A stretch of DNA of 18,087 bases from assembly GCA_020061125.1 (NCBI GenBank), contig JAGUYV010000238.1, positions 1-18,087 on the forward strand, in the 5' to 3' direction. The stretch is from a bacterium (GTDB lineage Bacteria > UBP15 > UBA6099 > DSWB01). Positions 1 to 7,771 of the stretch are shown here, one piece after another. Made by a program: the position numbers and the translations under genes. The notes under the pieces are model-generated. The model saw nothing but the letters and a program-made list of their open reading frames with translations, did not search any database and was not told the DNA's origin. Within the stretch, counting starts at the first letter, position 1, and each line of letters opens with the position of its first letter.

Positions 1-508
1 CGCCCACGCAGAATCCGGCGATGTCATACTCGCCGTCCGAGTAAAAACCCGGCATTTCCGCCATCTCGCCGCCAATGAGCGCGCAGCCAGCCTGCCTGCA
101 CCCCTCGGCGATGCCACCTATCACGGCCGCGGCTTTGCCAGGCTCCAGCCGGCCCGTGGCCAGGTAATCCAGAAAGAACAGAGGACGCGCGCCGCTGCAT
201 ACTACATCGTTCACGCACATGGCCACGGCGTCTATGCCCACGGTGTCGTGGATGTCCAGCGCGAACGCCAGCTTGAGCTTGGTGCCCACGCCGTCCGTGC
301 CAGACACCAGCACCGGATCCTCGAACCCGGACTCCTTGAGCGAAAACAGGCCGCCGAATCCGCCGATGCCGGACAGCACGCCGGGGATGACCGTGGACCG
401 GCAGTGGTCCTTGATCATCTCAACGGTTTTCTCGCCCGCGTCAATGTCCACGCCCGCGTCTTTGTATGTGAGTTTTTTTCCGCTGTGTTTTGTCAAATCC
501 GCTGTCAA
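1..508 (-). CDS. purM: Phosphoribosylformylglycinamidine cyclo-ligase (AIR synthetase), C-terminus cut by window
   Basis: PurM closes the imidazole ring of FGAM to give AIR with ATP, the fifth step of cytosolic de novo purine synthesis. The 169 visible residues are the N-terminal half (the family is about 345 aa). They carry the hallmarks [11 protein letters not shown] (15-25), the glycine-rich GIGGFGGLF (48-55), the phosphate/Mg loop SGTDGVGTK (69-77), CVNDVV (98-103), FFLDYLATG (111-119) and GGEMAEMPG (147-154). No ATG is available: the upstream gene's TAG is in frame 24 bases before the chosen start. I take the TTG at 508, preceded by AAGGA with a short spacing of 3; a second in-frame TTG at 496 is the alternative. 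It is the last visible gene of the guaB3-zincin-purM unit, so two purine genes share one transcript. The product is certain; the start is moderately sure. Confidence 0.95.
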   Translation of the reverse strand, partial: MTADLTKHSGKKLTYKDAGVDIDAGEKTVEMIKDHCRSTVIPGVLSGIGGFGGLFSLKESGFEDPVLVSGTDGVGTKLKLAFALDIHDTVGIDAVAMCVNDVVCSGARPLFFLDYLATGRLEPGKAAAVIGGIAEGCRQAGCALIGGEMAEMPGFYSDGEYDIAGFCVG

Positions 509-532
509 AAATCCTTGTCTGATGATGCCGCG

Positions 533-1096
533 CTATGCCGTGGCCTTGCGACGCAACCCTGCGGCGGCGAACTGATCGAGCGCGCAGGGCAGAAAATCCA
601 GGTCCAGAAGGCATGCGGCAAAAGCGTGGGCGGCAATTTCGCGCATGGCCGCCGGGCCGGTTTCGCGGCCTCGCTCGAGATGGTGGTACAACTCGTGCGC
701 CACACAGATGTCCCGAAGCCTGAAAGCTGTGTGCTCAAGACCCGCGCGTATCAGTTCCTCGCGGCACGCTTGAACCACATTGCCGAAAAGAACAATCCGC
801 GGCGGCCGGTGATGATACGCGGCCAGCGCCGCCAAATCATGGAACGCAGGCGCGGCGTGCGTTTGCGACACGCTCACGCCTAACGCTTGGGCAATGGCCT
901 CCGGGTTACAGGTTGCGAACTGCCGCTTCACGCTTCCGGCCAGCTCCGCGCCGCACATCAGAGCCTGTTCTGCAAGAACCGCCCGGCGATTCCCGGGGAT
1001 CCGGGTCCGCAACGATCCGCTCTCGAGCCATGCGAGAACCTGCTCGCGCGCTGCGGGCAACCCCATAACGCCCTGCGAGGTCTGGCTTTGCGGCAC
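533..1096 (-). CDS. Small putative zinc metallopeptidase (ImmA/IrrE-like zincin), 187 aa
   Basis: An uncharacterised protein with a zincin signature. HELYH at residues 134-138 is an HExxH zinc site with catalytic Glu. About 15 residues on, E153 begins ExxAxxFAxxLL, the pattern that supplies the third ligand in the ImmA/IrrE (COG2856) peptidases. A hydrophobic strand (RIVLFGN, 100-106) precedes the helix, also as in that fold. I see no signal peptide or membrane segment, so it should be cytosolic. The start is GTG 1096, because AGGA lies 8 bases upstream and the stop of guaB3 is 29 bases away; an internal ATG at 1066 would remove ten residues. It sits between two purine genes on the same strand, with purM starting 24 bases after its stop, so it is probably co-transcribed. 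The substrate is unknown, and the fold assignment rests on motifs only. Confidence 0.72.
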   Translation of the reverse strand: MPQSQTSQGVMGLPAAREQVLAWLESGSLRTRIPGNRRAVLAEQALMCGAELAGSVKRQFATCNPEAIAQALGVSVSQTHAAPAFHDLAALAAYHHRPPRIVLFGNVVQACREELIRAGLEHTAFRLRDICVAHELYHHLERGRETGPAAMREIAAHAFAACLLDLDFLPCALDQFAAAGLRRKATA

Positions 1097-1125
1097 GATG
1101 TGTGTCCTGGATCCGTCGAAATTAA

Positions 1126-2283
1126 TCAGCGGGCCATTCCCACGCGCTGCGTGGCCTGCAGCATCTTGCCTTCGCTCATGAACGACGATGAGATCACAAG
1201 CCGCGCATTGTGGAACGCCTTGATGTCCGCGGCGCCGCACAGGCCCATGGCCGACTGGAGCGAACCCACGAGGTTCTGCGACCCGTCGTCCACCTTGGCC
1301 GGGCCGAGAAGCACATTCTCCAGCGACCCGCGCACGCCCACGCGCACCAGAGTGCCGCGCGGCAGAGACGGATGCGAGGTGGCCATGCCCCAGTGGTGCC
1401 CCTTGGCGGGCGCTTCCTCGGTGCCCGCGAACGGGGACCCAAGCATAACCGCATCCGCGCCGGACGCGAAAGCTTTGCAGATTTCGCCGCCCTTGCGCAT
1501 GCCGCCATCCGTGATCACCGCCACGCGCCGCCCCGATTCCTTCTCGAAATCGTTGCGCGCTTGCGCCACTTCCAGGGTTGCCGTGATTTGGGGGACACCG
1601 ATGCCCACGACGCCGCGCGTTGTGCACGCCGCGCCAGGGCCGATTCCCACCAGGATTCCGGCCGCTCCGGCACGCATCAGGTCCATGGCCACATCGTAAC
1701 TCACGCAATTGCCGACGATCACGGGCAGCTCGAACGATGCGCAGAATTTGGCCAGATCCAGCACTTTGTGCTTGCTGGATACATGACATGCCGATGTGAC
1801 CGTGGACTGGATTACGAACAGGTCCGCGCCCGCGTCCCGGGCCAGCGCGCCGAAATGCTCGGCGTCCTGGGGAATCGAGGACACGGCGGTGATAACCCCT
1901 CCGGCCTTGATTTCCTGCACGCGCTTTGCGACCAGTTCTTCTTTGATCGGCTCGCGGTACAGGCCCTGGATCACTTTTGTGGTGGCTTCGGGCGCGCTTT
2001 CCAGTATTTTGGCGATCACACTCTGCGGATCTTCGTATCGCGTCTGCAAGCCGTGCAGGTTCAGCACGGCCAGGCCGCCCAGCTTGCCCATGGCATGCGC
2101 GAATTTCACGTCAACCACGCCATCCATGGCCGATGCGATGACCGGCAGCGCGAACTTATGGCCGCCAAGCTCCATGCTCACATCGCATTCGTCCGGATCG
2201 CGGGTCTCTCGCGACGGCACGATGGATACATCATCGAATCCGAAAGCGTACTGCAGTGTTTTGTAACCGACTGTTATATCCAT
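1126..2283 (-). CDS. guaB3: GuaB3-type IMP dehydrogenase-family protein
   Basis: A 385-aa TIM-barrel protein of the IMPDH/GMP reductase superfamily. It lacks the paired CBS domains of ordinary ~490-aa GuaB; the barrel runs straight through. IVPSR (21-25), the NLVGSL stretch (337-342) and HPSLPRGTL (304-312) match the GuaB3 subfamily as I remember it from actinobacteria and cyanobacteria. The loop GIGPGAACTTR (213-223) keeps the catalytic cysteine, C220, which to my recollection mycobacterial GuaB3 has lost. ITDGGMRKGG (257-266) is the phosphate-binding segment. The Arg-Tyr flap of true IMPDHs is not evident. GuaB3 may therefore act as IMP dehydrogenase or in the reverse, GMP-reductase-like direction; I recall reports of the latter in cyanobacteria. 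It is first gene of a unit ending in purM, behind a near-consensus promoter that leaves almost no leader, and there is no Shine-Dalgarno. Confidence 0.9.
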   Translation of the reverse strand: MDITVGYKTLQYAFGFDDVSIVPSRETRDPDECDVSMELGGHKFALPVIASAMDGVVDVKFAHAMGKLGGLAVLNLHGLQTRYEDPQSVIAKILESAPEATTKVIQGLYREPIKEELVAKRVQEIKAGGVITAVSSIPQDAEHFGALARDAGADLFVIQSTVTSACHVSSKHKVLDLAKFCASFELPVIVGNCVSYDVAMDLMRAGAAGILVGIGPGAACTTRGVVGIGVPQITATLEVAQARNDFEKESGRRVAVITDGGMRKGGEICKAFASGADAVMLGSPFAGTEEAPAKGHHWGMATSHPSLPRGTLVRVGVRGSLENVLLGPAKVDDGSQNLVGSLQSAMGLCGAADIKAFHNARLVISSSFMSEGKMLQATQRVGMAR

Positions 2284-2295
2284 AATAGGTTAAGT

Positions 2296-2324
2296 ATAAT
2301 AAACGAGAACCGGGCGTTTGTCAA
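2296..2324 (-). promoter_or_regulatory. Sigma-70 type promoter of guaB3
   Basis: On the minus strand TTGACA (2324-2319), a 17-base spacer and TATTAT (2301-2296) form a near-perfect sigma-70 promoter. The expected start near 2290 leaves only about 7 leader bases before the ATG at 2283, and no ribosome site is visible, so the message may be leaderless or nearly so. Confidence 0.7.
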
Positions 2325-2546
2325 CACAATGCCCTTTTATCGGCAAAAATTACTTTTATTTCAAGATTTTTTAATAATTCGCCACTTTTTTTCACATGAG
2401 TTCCCGTCAATCCTCCGCAATCGCCGATCTGTTCTGTTCCCGGACACTGCACACAGGATCATCTGTGAATTAAAAATTGCGTTTTCTGCGGGTTTTTCAC
2501 AGTGTTATCAACATATCCACATCCAAAAACGCGCGAACCCACAGGA

Positions 2547-2579
2547 TTTTGTGGAAAAACAGGGCTGTTTTCCACAAAA
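2547..2579. repeat. Inverted repeat with paired DnaA-box-like sites
   Basis: Left arm 2547-2562 and right arm 2565-2579 are reverse complements apart from one extra A in the left arm, with two G between them. Each arm holds a TTTTCCACA-type 9-mer, in opposite orientation. There is no T-run after the stem on either strand, so it does not read as an intrinsic terminator although it lies about 70 bases past the end of tsaD. Confidence 0.7.
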
Positions 2580-2650
2580 ATTGTCGTTTCAAGTCTTGGG
2601 ATGCAAAATTGCCAGGAACGCATATTTTACAGATTATGTTGTCTTAAATT

Positions 2651-3649
2651 TTATAAACTGATGTTGGGTTGTGGCGATAATGGCAGTTTATTGTTGCGGT
2701 GTATGAAATTATGATACCCGGCGCAGGCAACCATGGCGGCATTGTCCGTGCATAGGGCAAAATCCGGGCAGAAAAACGGCAGTCCAGAGCGCGAGGCTTC
2801 CCGCTCCAGCCGTTGCCGCAGCGCGGTGTTCGCGGCCACACCCCCGCACAGCAGCACCGATGCCGCACGGGATTCCTCCGCAGCACGCATGGTCTTGCGC
2901 GCCAGCACTTCCACCACGGCGTCCTGAAATTCCGCGGCCAGTTCGGGCACGGAAAGTTCTATGCCCTCTCGTTTAAGTTTTTTCAGCAGATTGACCACTG
3001 CGGTCTTGAGTCCGCTGAAACTGAAATCAAAGGAATCGTCGTGCAGCATTGGTCGTGGGAGTGAATATTGCCTTGCGCTGGCTGAATTCGCGGCTGCGGA
3101 TATGGCAGGGCCACCCGGATATGGCAACCCCATGAGCCGCGCCACCTTGTCAAATGCCTCCCCCGCCGCATCATCCCGCGTGCTTCCAAGTATTTCATAT
3201 TGTCCGAACTCTTTCATGAGCACAATTTCCGTGTGACCACCGGAAACAAGAAGACACAAGGACGGAAGTAAAGGCTTATTTGTGGTCAAAAAATTTGATA
3301 ATATATGCGCTTCAAGATGATTGACTCCTATAACTGGTCTGTGCAATATTTGACTTAATGATCGTGCACAAGATATACCTACGACAAGACTTACCATCAG
3401 TCCAGGTCCTGTAGTTACTGCTATAAGATCTATTTTATCTGCATTTAAGTTTGCGTTATTTAATGCATTTTCAAGCACTAAATTGATTATTTCAGTATGC
3501 ATTCTTGCAGCAATCTCTGGAACTATCCCCCCAAATTCCGCATGAGCCATAACCTGCGAAGAGACAATATTGGACAATATTTCCGTGCCATATCGCACAA
3601 CTGCGATGGATGTCTCGTCGCAAGATGTTTCAATTCCGAGCGTAAGCAT
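2651..3649 (-). CDS. tsaD: tRNA N6-adenosine threonylcarbamoyltransferase TsaD
   Basis: TsaD transfers the threonylcarbamoyl group from TC-AMP to A37 of ANN-decoding tRNAs, with TsaB and TsaE (not in the window). The 332 aa match the usual ~335. Visible features: GIETSCDET (5-13), HAEFGGIVPE (36-45), the metal ligands H111 and H115 in NHLEAH, the nucleotide loop SGGHTE (136-141), GEAFDKVARL (163-172), FSFSGLKTA (209-217), CGGVAAN (268-274) and D302 in CTDNAAM, the third metal ligand. ATG 3649 has GGGA about 8 bases upstream. It is the last gene of the aspS-lspA-DUF4127-tsaD unit, 162 bases after the DUF4127 stop, so it may also have its own weak promoter. Oddly, roughly the first 135 codons are AT-rich and the rest GC-rich, yet the protein is intact. 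Confidence 0.97.
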   Translation of the reverse strand: MLTLGIETSCDETSIAVVRYGTEILSNIVSSQVMAHAEFGGIVPEIAARMHTEIINLVLENALNNANLNADKIDLIAVTTGPGLMVSLVVGISCARSLSQILHRPVIGVNHLEAHILSNFLTTNKPLLPSLCLLVSGGHTEIVLMKEFGQYEILGSTRDDAAGEAFDKVARLMGLPYPGGPAISAAANSASARQYSLPRPMLHDDSFDFSFSGLKTAVVNLLKKLKREGIELSVPELAAEFQDAVVEVLARKTMRAAEESRAASVLLCGGVAANTALRQRLEREASRSGLPFFCPDFALCTDNAAMVACAGYHNFIHRNNKLPLSPQPNISL

Positions 3650-3811
3650 TCATTGATTCCCAAAATTCCGACCTGAATATACAGCGGCTTTCAGTTGTCC
3701 GTTGAGTGGCGCTGGCCATAAGCGAAACATTTAACTTTGAAACGGTATTATTGTACATAAAATTGTCTATACTGTAACTATTCTTAATGAAAGCTATCAT
3801 CTTCTGGCAGG

Positions 3812-5374
3812 TCAGCATCTTTTGATCCCTGGCTTATCGGCTCTAGTAAAATCAATTTTCATGACGCTGAAATGCGCCTGCGGAACAACTTCACATTCAA
3901 AAAGACGGCTCCACGGAAGTTTGATACTTTTAATTCCAGCATGAGAAAAAACAAGATTGATATTTTCAGATAAGCATGTATCAAATGATCTGTCAATGAT
4001 ATTTTTTTGAATGTTAGAATTCCATATATCAATCATCATTTTGTTTAAAATCGGATTGATTTGAATCGTATTTTCAATACTGTGAGGATTTTCGCATTCT
4101 CTTACCAGCTTACACCGGACTCTGCTCTGGTAAATATCATCATCAGCAATTCGCTCTAAAATCAATGAAGCATGTTCTGAAAGAAACCGTTGATCTTCAA
4201 TAATAATATCATTATTTGAATGAATCCAGGACGCTATTGCAGTTGATATAGTTGTTCCAGTGGTGTTTGATGCTGTGTTCCACGCGGCCCATGCGCCAAG
4301 TTTGAATAGCAATTGACGGGAGATCAGTTCATTGGTTAACGACGGATCCGCGCCGTTGGCGAATGCAATGTCCGCCACTGCGGACATTTGTTTTTCGCGA
4401 GCCACGGCTTTTGCGAATGCTGTGTAATATTTTTTGTCCCGCGCGGGTTTTGGGGGCGTGCGCAGTCCACCCATTTGCAAGGCGAACAAATCCTGCTGCT
4501 GCTCTTTGGGACAATGCAGAAACAGGCGGATATCATAAGGTTTTCCGGGCTGCGCCACCCTGCCCCCTGCGGCGCGGATCTGTTCCCGCAGGGTTTTGTC
4601 CAGCTCACGGCTCTCGAACAGGGGCGTGCGCGCCGGAAAATCCGACCCTCGAGAATCAATGAGAAACGCTGGCTTTTTCTTGATCTTTTCAGATATATAC
4701 CGTGATATCAAGAGGCATGTGAGTTCATCCGTGCCATTGATAACCATGGCGCGGCTCGATATCTTCTGTTCCCGGACAACGCGCCGCAGATCGCTGATTT
4801 CCCGCCTGAACGGGTTTGTTGGCGCGGTGTCCTCCTTGCCCAGAAGCGCGAAATCCACGGTCCCATCCGCTGTCAGTTCGAGAACCGCGCGGTTCACAGA
4901 CGCGTTGCGCTGGCGCAGATTCGTGAACCATTGCGGGTACGGCCCTCTGCCTGACTGTAGCCGCTGCCACAGGGCGAAGTCCTCATCATTGCGCACGGAC
5001 ACGGAATCCCGGAGAATCACGCCCGTGGCCATGATGCGCAAATCCGGGAACTTGCGTTTGAGGTGCCGCAGCAGGTCCAGCTTTTTCAGCGCCAGATCGC
5101 AGGAAACCCTGTTTTCACGGGAAAAAATCAGTCCACCGTAACAAAGCAAATCCGCGGAGACGAACAAAACCGGCGATTTTGATGTCAGGGTATCAAAGAT
5201 CCAGGACCGCAGGGCCTCGAAATCGGCTGGAGAATGCAGGCCGCCGAGCATGCCTCGCGGCGGCGTGGCCAGGCGCACACCCGCCAGACGGGCCAGGGAC
5301 ACGGGCAGTCGCACGCTCACCGGCCGGCTGTCAAGCGGCAGCAGCACACAGTTATCGGCCACGCGCCAGCTCAC
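3812..5374 (-). CDS. DUF4127 family protein
   Basis: A full-length member (520 aa) of the uncharacterised DUF4127 family, recognised by LLPLDSRPVSVRLPVSLA near the N-terminus (11-28), the segment ADLLCYGGLIFSRE (74-87) and the near-invariant WNTASNTTGT in the C-terminal third (about 372-381). No enzymatic role is established to my knowledge. There is no signal peptide or membrane segment. The start is uncertain: GTG 5374 has a purine-rich GAGGA right against it, so GTG 5362, with that site about 11 bases upstream, may be the real one. Both overlap the end of lspA, implying translational coupling. The last ~170 codons (3812 to about 4330) are strikingly AT-rich compared with the first ~350, part of a 1.1-kb low-GC block that continues into tsaD. 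Confidence 0.88.
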   Translation of the reverse strand: MSWRVADNCVLLPLDSRPVSVRLPVSLARLAGVRLATPPRGMLGGLHSPADFEALRSWIFDTLTSKSPVLFVSADLLCYGGLIFSRENRVSCDLALKKLDLLRHLKRKFPDLRIMATGVILRDSVSVRNDEDFALWQRLQSGRGPYPQWFTNLRQRNASVNRAVLELTADGTVDFALLGKEDTAPTNPFRREISDLRRVVREQKISSRAMVINGTDELTCLLISRYISEKIKKKPAFLIDSRGSDFPARTPLFESRELDKTLREQIRAAGGRVAQPGKPYDIRLFLHCPKEQQQDLFALQMGGLRTPPKPARDKKYYTAFAKAVAREKQMSAVADIAFANGADPSLTNELISRQLLFKLGAWAAWNTASNTTGTTISTAIASWIHSNNDIIIEDQRFLSEHASLILERIADDDIYQSRVRCKLVRECENPHSIENTIQINPILNKMMIDIWNSNIQKNIIDRSFDTCLSENINLVFSHAGIKSIKLPWSRLFECEVVPQAHFSVMKIDFTRADKPGIKRC

Positions 5375-5858
5375 TCCTCATCAGGGCGTATCCGAACAGG
5401 AACACGCCAAGCACGATGCACGAATCCGCGAGATTGAACGCGGGCCAGTGATACGCGCCCGCATACACATCTATGAAGTCGAACACGCCTATGGCAGGCT
5501 CGCGGATGCGGTCCGCCATGTTGCCCAGCGCGCCCCCGAGAATGCACCCAAGGCCCAGGATGCCCGGAAGTTCAGAGCGCCGGTCTTTGCTGAACAACAG
5601 CAGTACAAAAACCAGAACGATAAGCCCGGAGGGCAGATACAGGAAAATGCGCGGGTGCTGGTCCAGCATGCTGAACGCGCCGCCCGTGTTGTGGCGGAAC
5701 ACCAGGTTCACATGGTTTTTCACAATGGCGTACACGCCGTCCGGGTCCTTGTTCATGAACGCCTTGACCGCGCTTTTGGTCCACTGGTCGGCCACGCACA
5801 CGAAAAAAGCGACTAATATCCCTGAAATTCGGTATTTGAAATTAGCGAGTTGCTTCAT
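5352..5858 (-). CDS. lspA: Lipoprotein signal peptidase (signal peptidase II)
   Basis: LspA is the inner-membrane aspartyl protease that cleaves the signal peptide from diacylglyceryl-prolipoproteins. The 168 aa have four hydrophobic segments (about 9-25, 70-89, 97-113, 139-160). Diagnostic motifs are ADQWTK (23-28), HNTGGAFS (56-63), GNMADR (112-117) with catalytic D116, and FNLADS (141-146) with catalytic D145. ATG 5858 lies 12 bases after the aspS stop, and the gene's end overlaps the DUF4127 start, so aspS, lspA and DUF4127 form one unit. Nothing is missing. Confidence 0.97.
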   Translation of the reverse strand: MKQLANFKYRISGILVAFFVCVADQWTKSAVKAFMNKDPDGVYAIVKNHVNLVFRHNTGGAFSMLDQHPRIFLYLPSGLIVLVFVLLLFSKDRRSELPGILGLGCILGGALGNMADRIREPAIGVFDFIDVYAGAYHWPAFNLADSCIVLGVFLFGYALMRSELARGR

Positions 5859-5870
5859 GCTAATATCCGA

Positions 5871-7667
5871 TCACACCTCGTCGGGCAAATCGAGCTTGAT
5901 GTACACCTCGCGAAGCTGCTTGCGGTCCACCTCGGCGGGAGCGCCGGTCATGAGGCAGCTTCCGGTGGCGGTTTTGGGGAACGGGATCACATCGCGGATG
6001 GAGCGCTCGCCGAGCATGAGCATGATGAGGCGATCCAGGCCCAGGCCCATGCCGCCGTGGGGCGGCGCGCCGTAGCGGAACACCTCGAGCAGGAACCCGA
6101 ATCGCTTTTCGGCTTCCTGATCGTCAATGCCGATCACATTGAACACGCGCTTTTGCAGTTCAGGAGTGTTGATGCGCAGGCTGCCGCTGCCGATTTCCAC
6201 GCCGTTGATCACCAGGTCGTAGAGCTGGCCCAGGACCGCGCCGGGATCGGATTCCAGCAAATCAATGTGCTCCTCGCGCGGCATGGTGAAAATGTGGTGC
6301 ATGGGCGCCCATCCCTTGCGCTCGGGGTCCCACTCGAACATGGGGAAATCCGTGACCCAGAGGCACGAGAACCGGGCCGACGGCTCGGGCTTGAGCTTGC
6401 CGATAATGTACAGGCGCACATCGCCCAGAATGGGCGCAATCTCTTCGGCCGGCCCGGCCACGAAAGTGAGCAGATCGCCCGGCTCGGCTTTGAACACATC
6501 AATCAGATTCTGCTGAATCTGCTCGTTGAAGAATTTCACGATGTTGGACTTGAGTCCCTCGGGCGTGACGCGCATCCAGGCCAGGCCCGTGGAGCCGAGT
6601 TTTTTGGAATACTCGATGAGATCGTCAATGTCCTTGCGGGACAGGGCTTCTCCGCCCTTGACATTGATGCCGCGGATTCTTCCCCCTTTGGCGATAACGC
6701 CCTCGAACACCTTGAAATCCGAGCCTTTGATGGCGTCCGTGATGTCCGTGATCTCGAAGCCGTAGCGCGTGTCCGGCTTGTCCGATCCGTACAGGTCCAT
6801 GGCCTGCCGGTAGGTCATGCGCGGGAACGGAGCGGGTGCGTCCACGGCGCATCCCTGCTTGAGCATGGATGAAATCATGCCCTCGACCAGCTCGAAGATC
6901 TGCTCCTGGGTCACAAAGCTCATCTCGAAATCAATCTGCGTGTGCTCGGGCTGGCGGTCCGCGCGCAGATCCTCATCGCGGAAGCACTTCACGATCTGCA
7001 TGTACTTGTCGAACCCGCAGGCCATGAATGTCTGCTTGAACAACTGCGGGGACTGGGGCAGCGCGTACAGGGAGCCGGGGATGAGGCGCGACGGGACCAG
7101 AAAGTCGCGCGCGCCTTCGGGCGTGCTTCGGGTGAGCACGGGCGTCTCCAGTTCGAGGAATCCCCTGTCCGCGAAATAGTTGCGCACGAACCGGTTCATA
7201 TCCGATCGGAACGCGAGATTGCGCTGCATGCGTTCGCGGCGCAGTTCCAGGAAGCGGTGACGCAGGCGCACGCGTTCATCTTCGTCGCCTTCCTCGTTGA
7301 CCGGGATCGGGGGAGGCTCGCTCGCGGCGAGAATTTTCGCCTCTGACGCCAGAACCTCGATTTCTCCGGTGGGAAGTTTGGGGTTGGCCATGTCCCCGGG
7401 GCGCATGCGCACCCTGCCCCTGATCGCCACCACGAATTCGATGTGCAGGCTGTCGCCGAGCTTGAACACTTCTTCGGAAACATCCGCGGGGTCGAAGACA
7501 ACCTGCGTGACCCCGTACCGGTCCCGCAGGTCAATGAAGATCACGCCGCCGTGATCACGGCTGCGGTTCACCCAGCCCATGAGACACACATCCGCGCCAT
7601 TATCCGAAGCGCGCAAAGCGCCGCAGGTGTGCGTGCGCCGCCAGTCGCCCAGTGGTTCTATTTTCAT
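5871..7667 (-). CDS. aspS: Aspartyl-tRNA synthetase, bacterial type
   Basis: Class IIb synthetase of 598 aa, the normal bacterial length. An N-terminal OB-fold anticodon domain opens with CLMGWVNRSRDHGG (28-41). The catalytic core shows motif 2 in CFRDEDLRADRQPEHTQID (about 228-246), the GAD insert in the middle, and motif 3 GMGLGLDR (539-546). ATG 7667 is chosen because homology begins at MKIEPLGDW and GGGAG lies 9 bases upstream; an open frame extends further but does not look like AspRS. His39 in RDHGG and RPGD (89-92) sit where, as I recall, non-discriminating AspRSs carry His and Gly while E. coli has Leu and Lys; the enzyme may also charge tRNA-Asn. It is the first gene of the aspS-lspA-DUF4127-tsaD unit. 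Confidence 0.97.
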   Translation of the reverse strand: MKIEPLGDWRRTHTCGALRASDNGADVCLMGWVNRSRDHGGVIFIDLRDRYGVTQVVFDPADVSEEVFKLGDSLHIEFVVAIRGRVRMRPGDMANPKLPTGEIEVLASEAKILAASEPPPIPVNEEGDEDERVRLRHRFLELRRERMQRNLAFRSDMNRFVRNYFADRGFLELETPVLTRSTPEGARDFLVPSRLIPGSLYALPQSPQLFKQTFMACGFDKYMQIVKCFRDEDLRADRQPEHTQIDFEMSFVTQEQIFELVEGMISSMLKQGCAVDAPAPFPRMTYRQAMDLYGSDKPDTRYGFEITDITDAIKGSDFKVFEGVIAKGGRIRGINVKGGEALSRKDIDDLIEYSKKLGSTGLAWMRVTPEGLKSNIVKFFNEQIQQNLIDVFKAEPGDLLTFVAGPAEEIAPILGDVRLYIIGKLKPEPSARFSCLWVTDFPMFEWDPERKGWAPMHHIFTMPREEHIDLLESDPGAVLGQLYDLVINGVEIGSGSLRINTPELQKRVFNVIGIDDQEAEKRFGFLLEVFRYGAPPHGGMGLGLDRLIMLMLGERSIRDVIPFPKTATGSCLMTGAPAEVDRKQLREVYIKLDLPDEV

Positions 7668-7742
7668 GCGTATCCGGCTCCCGTACCCGTTGTTATGCGG
7701 AATCGCGCGGGGAAAATCCGCGCGCCGCTGATTGAACATTGT

Positions 7743-7771
7743 ATCATAACTGTTTTCATGGCCGCGTTCAA
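7743..7771 (-). promoter_or_regulatory. Putative promoter of the aspS-lspA-DUF4127-tsaD unit
   Basis: On the minus strand TTGAAC (7771-7766), 17 bases and TATGAT (7748-7743) lie about 70 bases before the aspS ATG. The rest of the 292-base gap (7668-7959) has no gene I can support and no convincing terminator for the gene ending at 7960. Confidence 0.5.

Larger units (their letters stand above)
2284..2650. other. 367-bp AT-rich intergenic region with DnaA-box-like cluster (candidate origin or DnaA-binding locus)
   Basis: This is the only gap over 300 bases. It lies between the stop of tsaD and the start of guaB3, both leftward. It holds the guaB3 promoter at one end, an AT-rich stretch at about 2335-2395, and four 9-mers each one base off the E. 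coli DnaA box TTATCCACA: TTATCAACA (2505-2513), ATATCCACA (2513-2521), the reverse complement of TTTTCCACA (2550-2558) and TTTTCCACA (2568-2576). A weaker TTTTTCACA lies at 2493-2501. AT-rich DNA next to clustered DnaA boxes is the usual plan of a bacterial origin. Against it, no dnaA or dnaN is visible and neighbouring genes do not switch strand here. I see no coding potential in the gap. Confidence 0.45.

Noticed and set aside
2547-2579. Intrinsic terminator for tsaD
   Set aside because: The stem is AT-rich at its base and no T-run follows it on either strand; the DnaA-box reading explains the arms better.
1210-2661. 483-codon plus-strand open frame
   Set aside because: It runs antisense to guaB3 and into the AT-rich gap, is rich in His/Arg as GC-rich antisense frames are, and has no recognisable motif.
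3630-3818. 62-codon minus-strand open frame between DUF4127 and tsaD
   Set aside because: It overlaps the tsaD start in another frame, has no motif or good ribosome site, and lies in the low-GC block where its composition is not informative.
5850-6872. 340-codon plus-strand open frame
   Set aside because: It is antisense to aspS and carries no motif.
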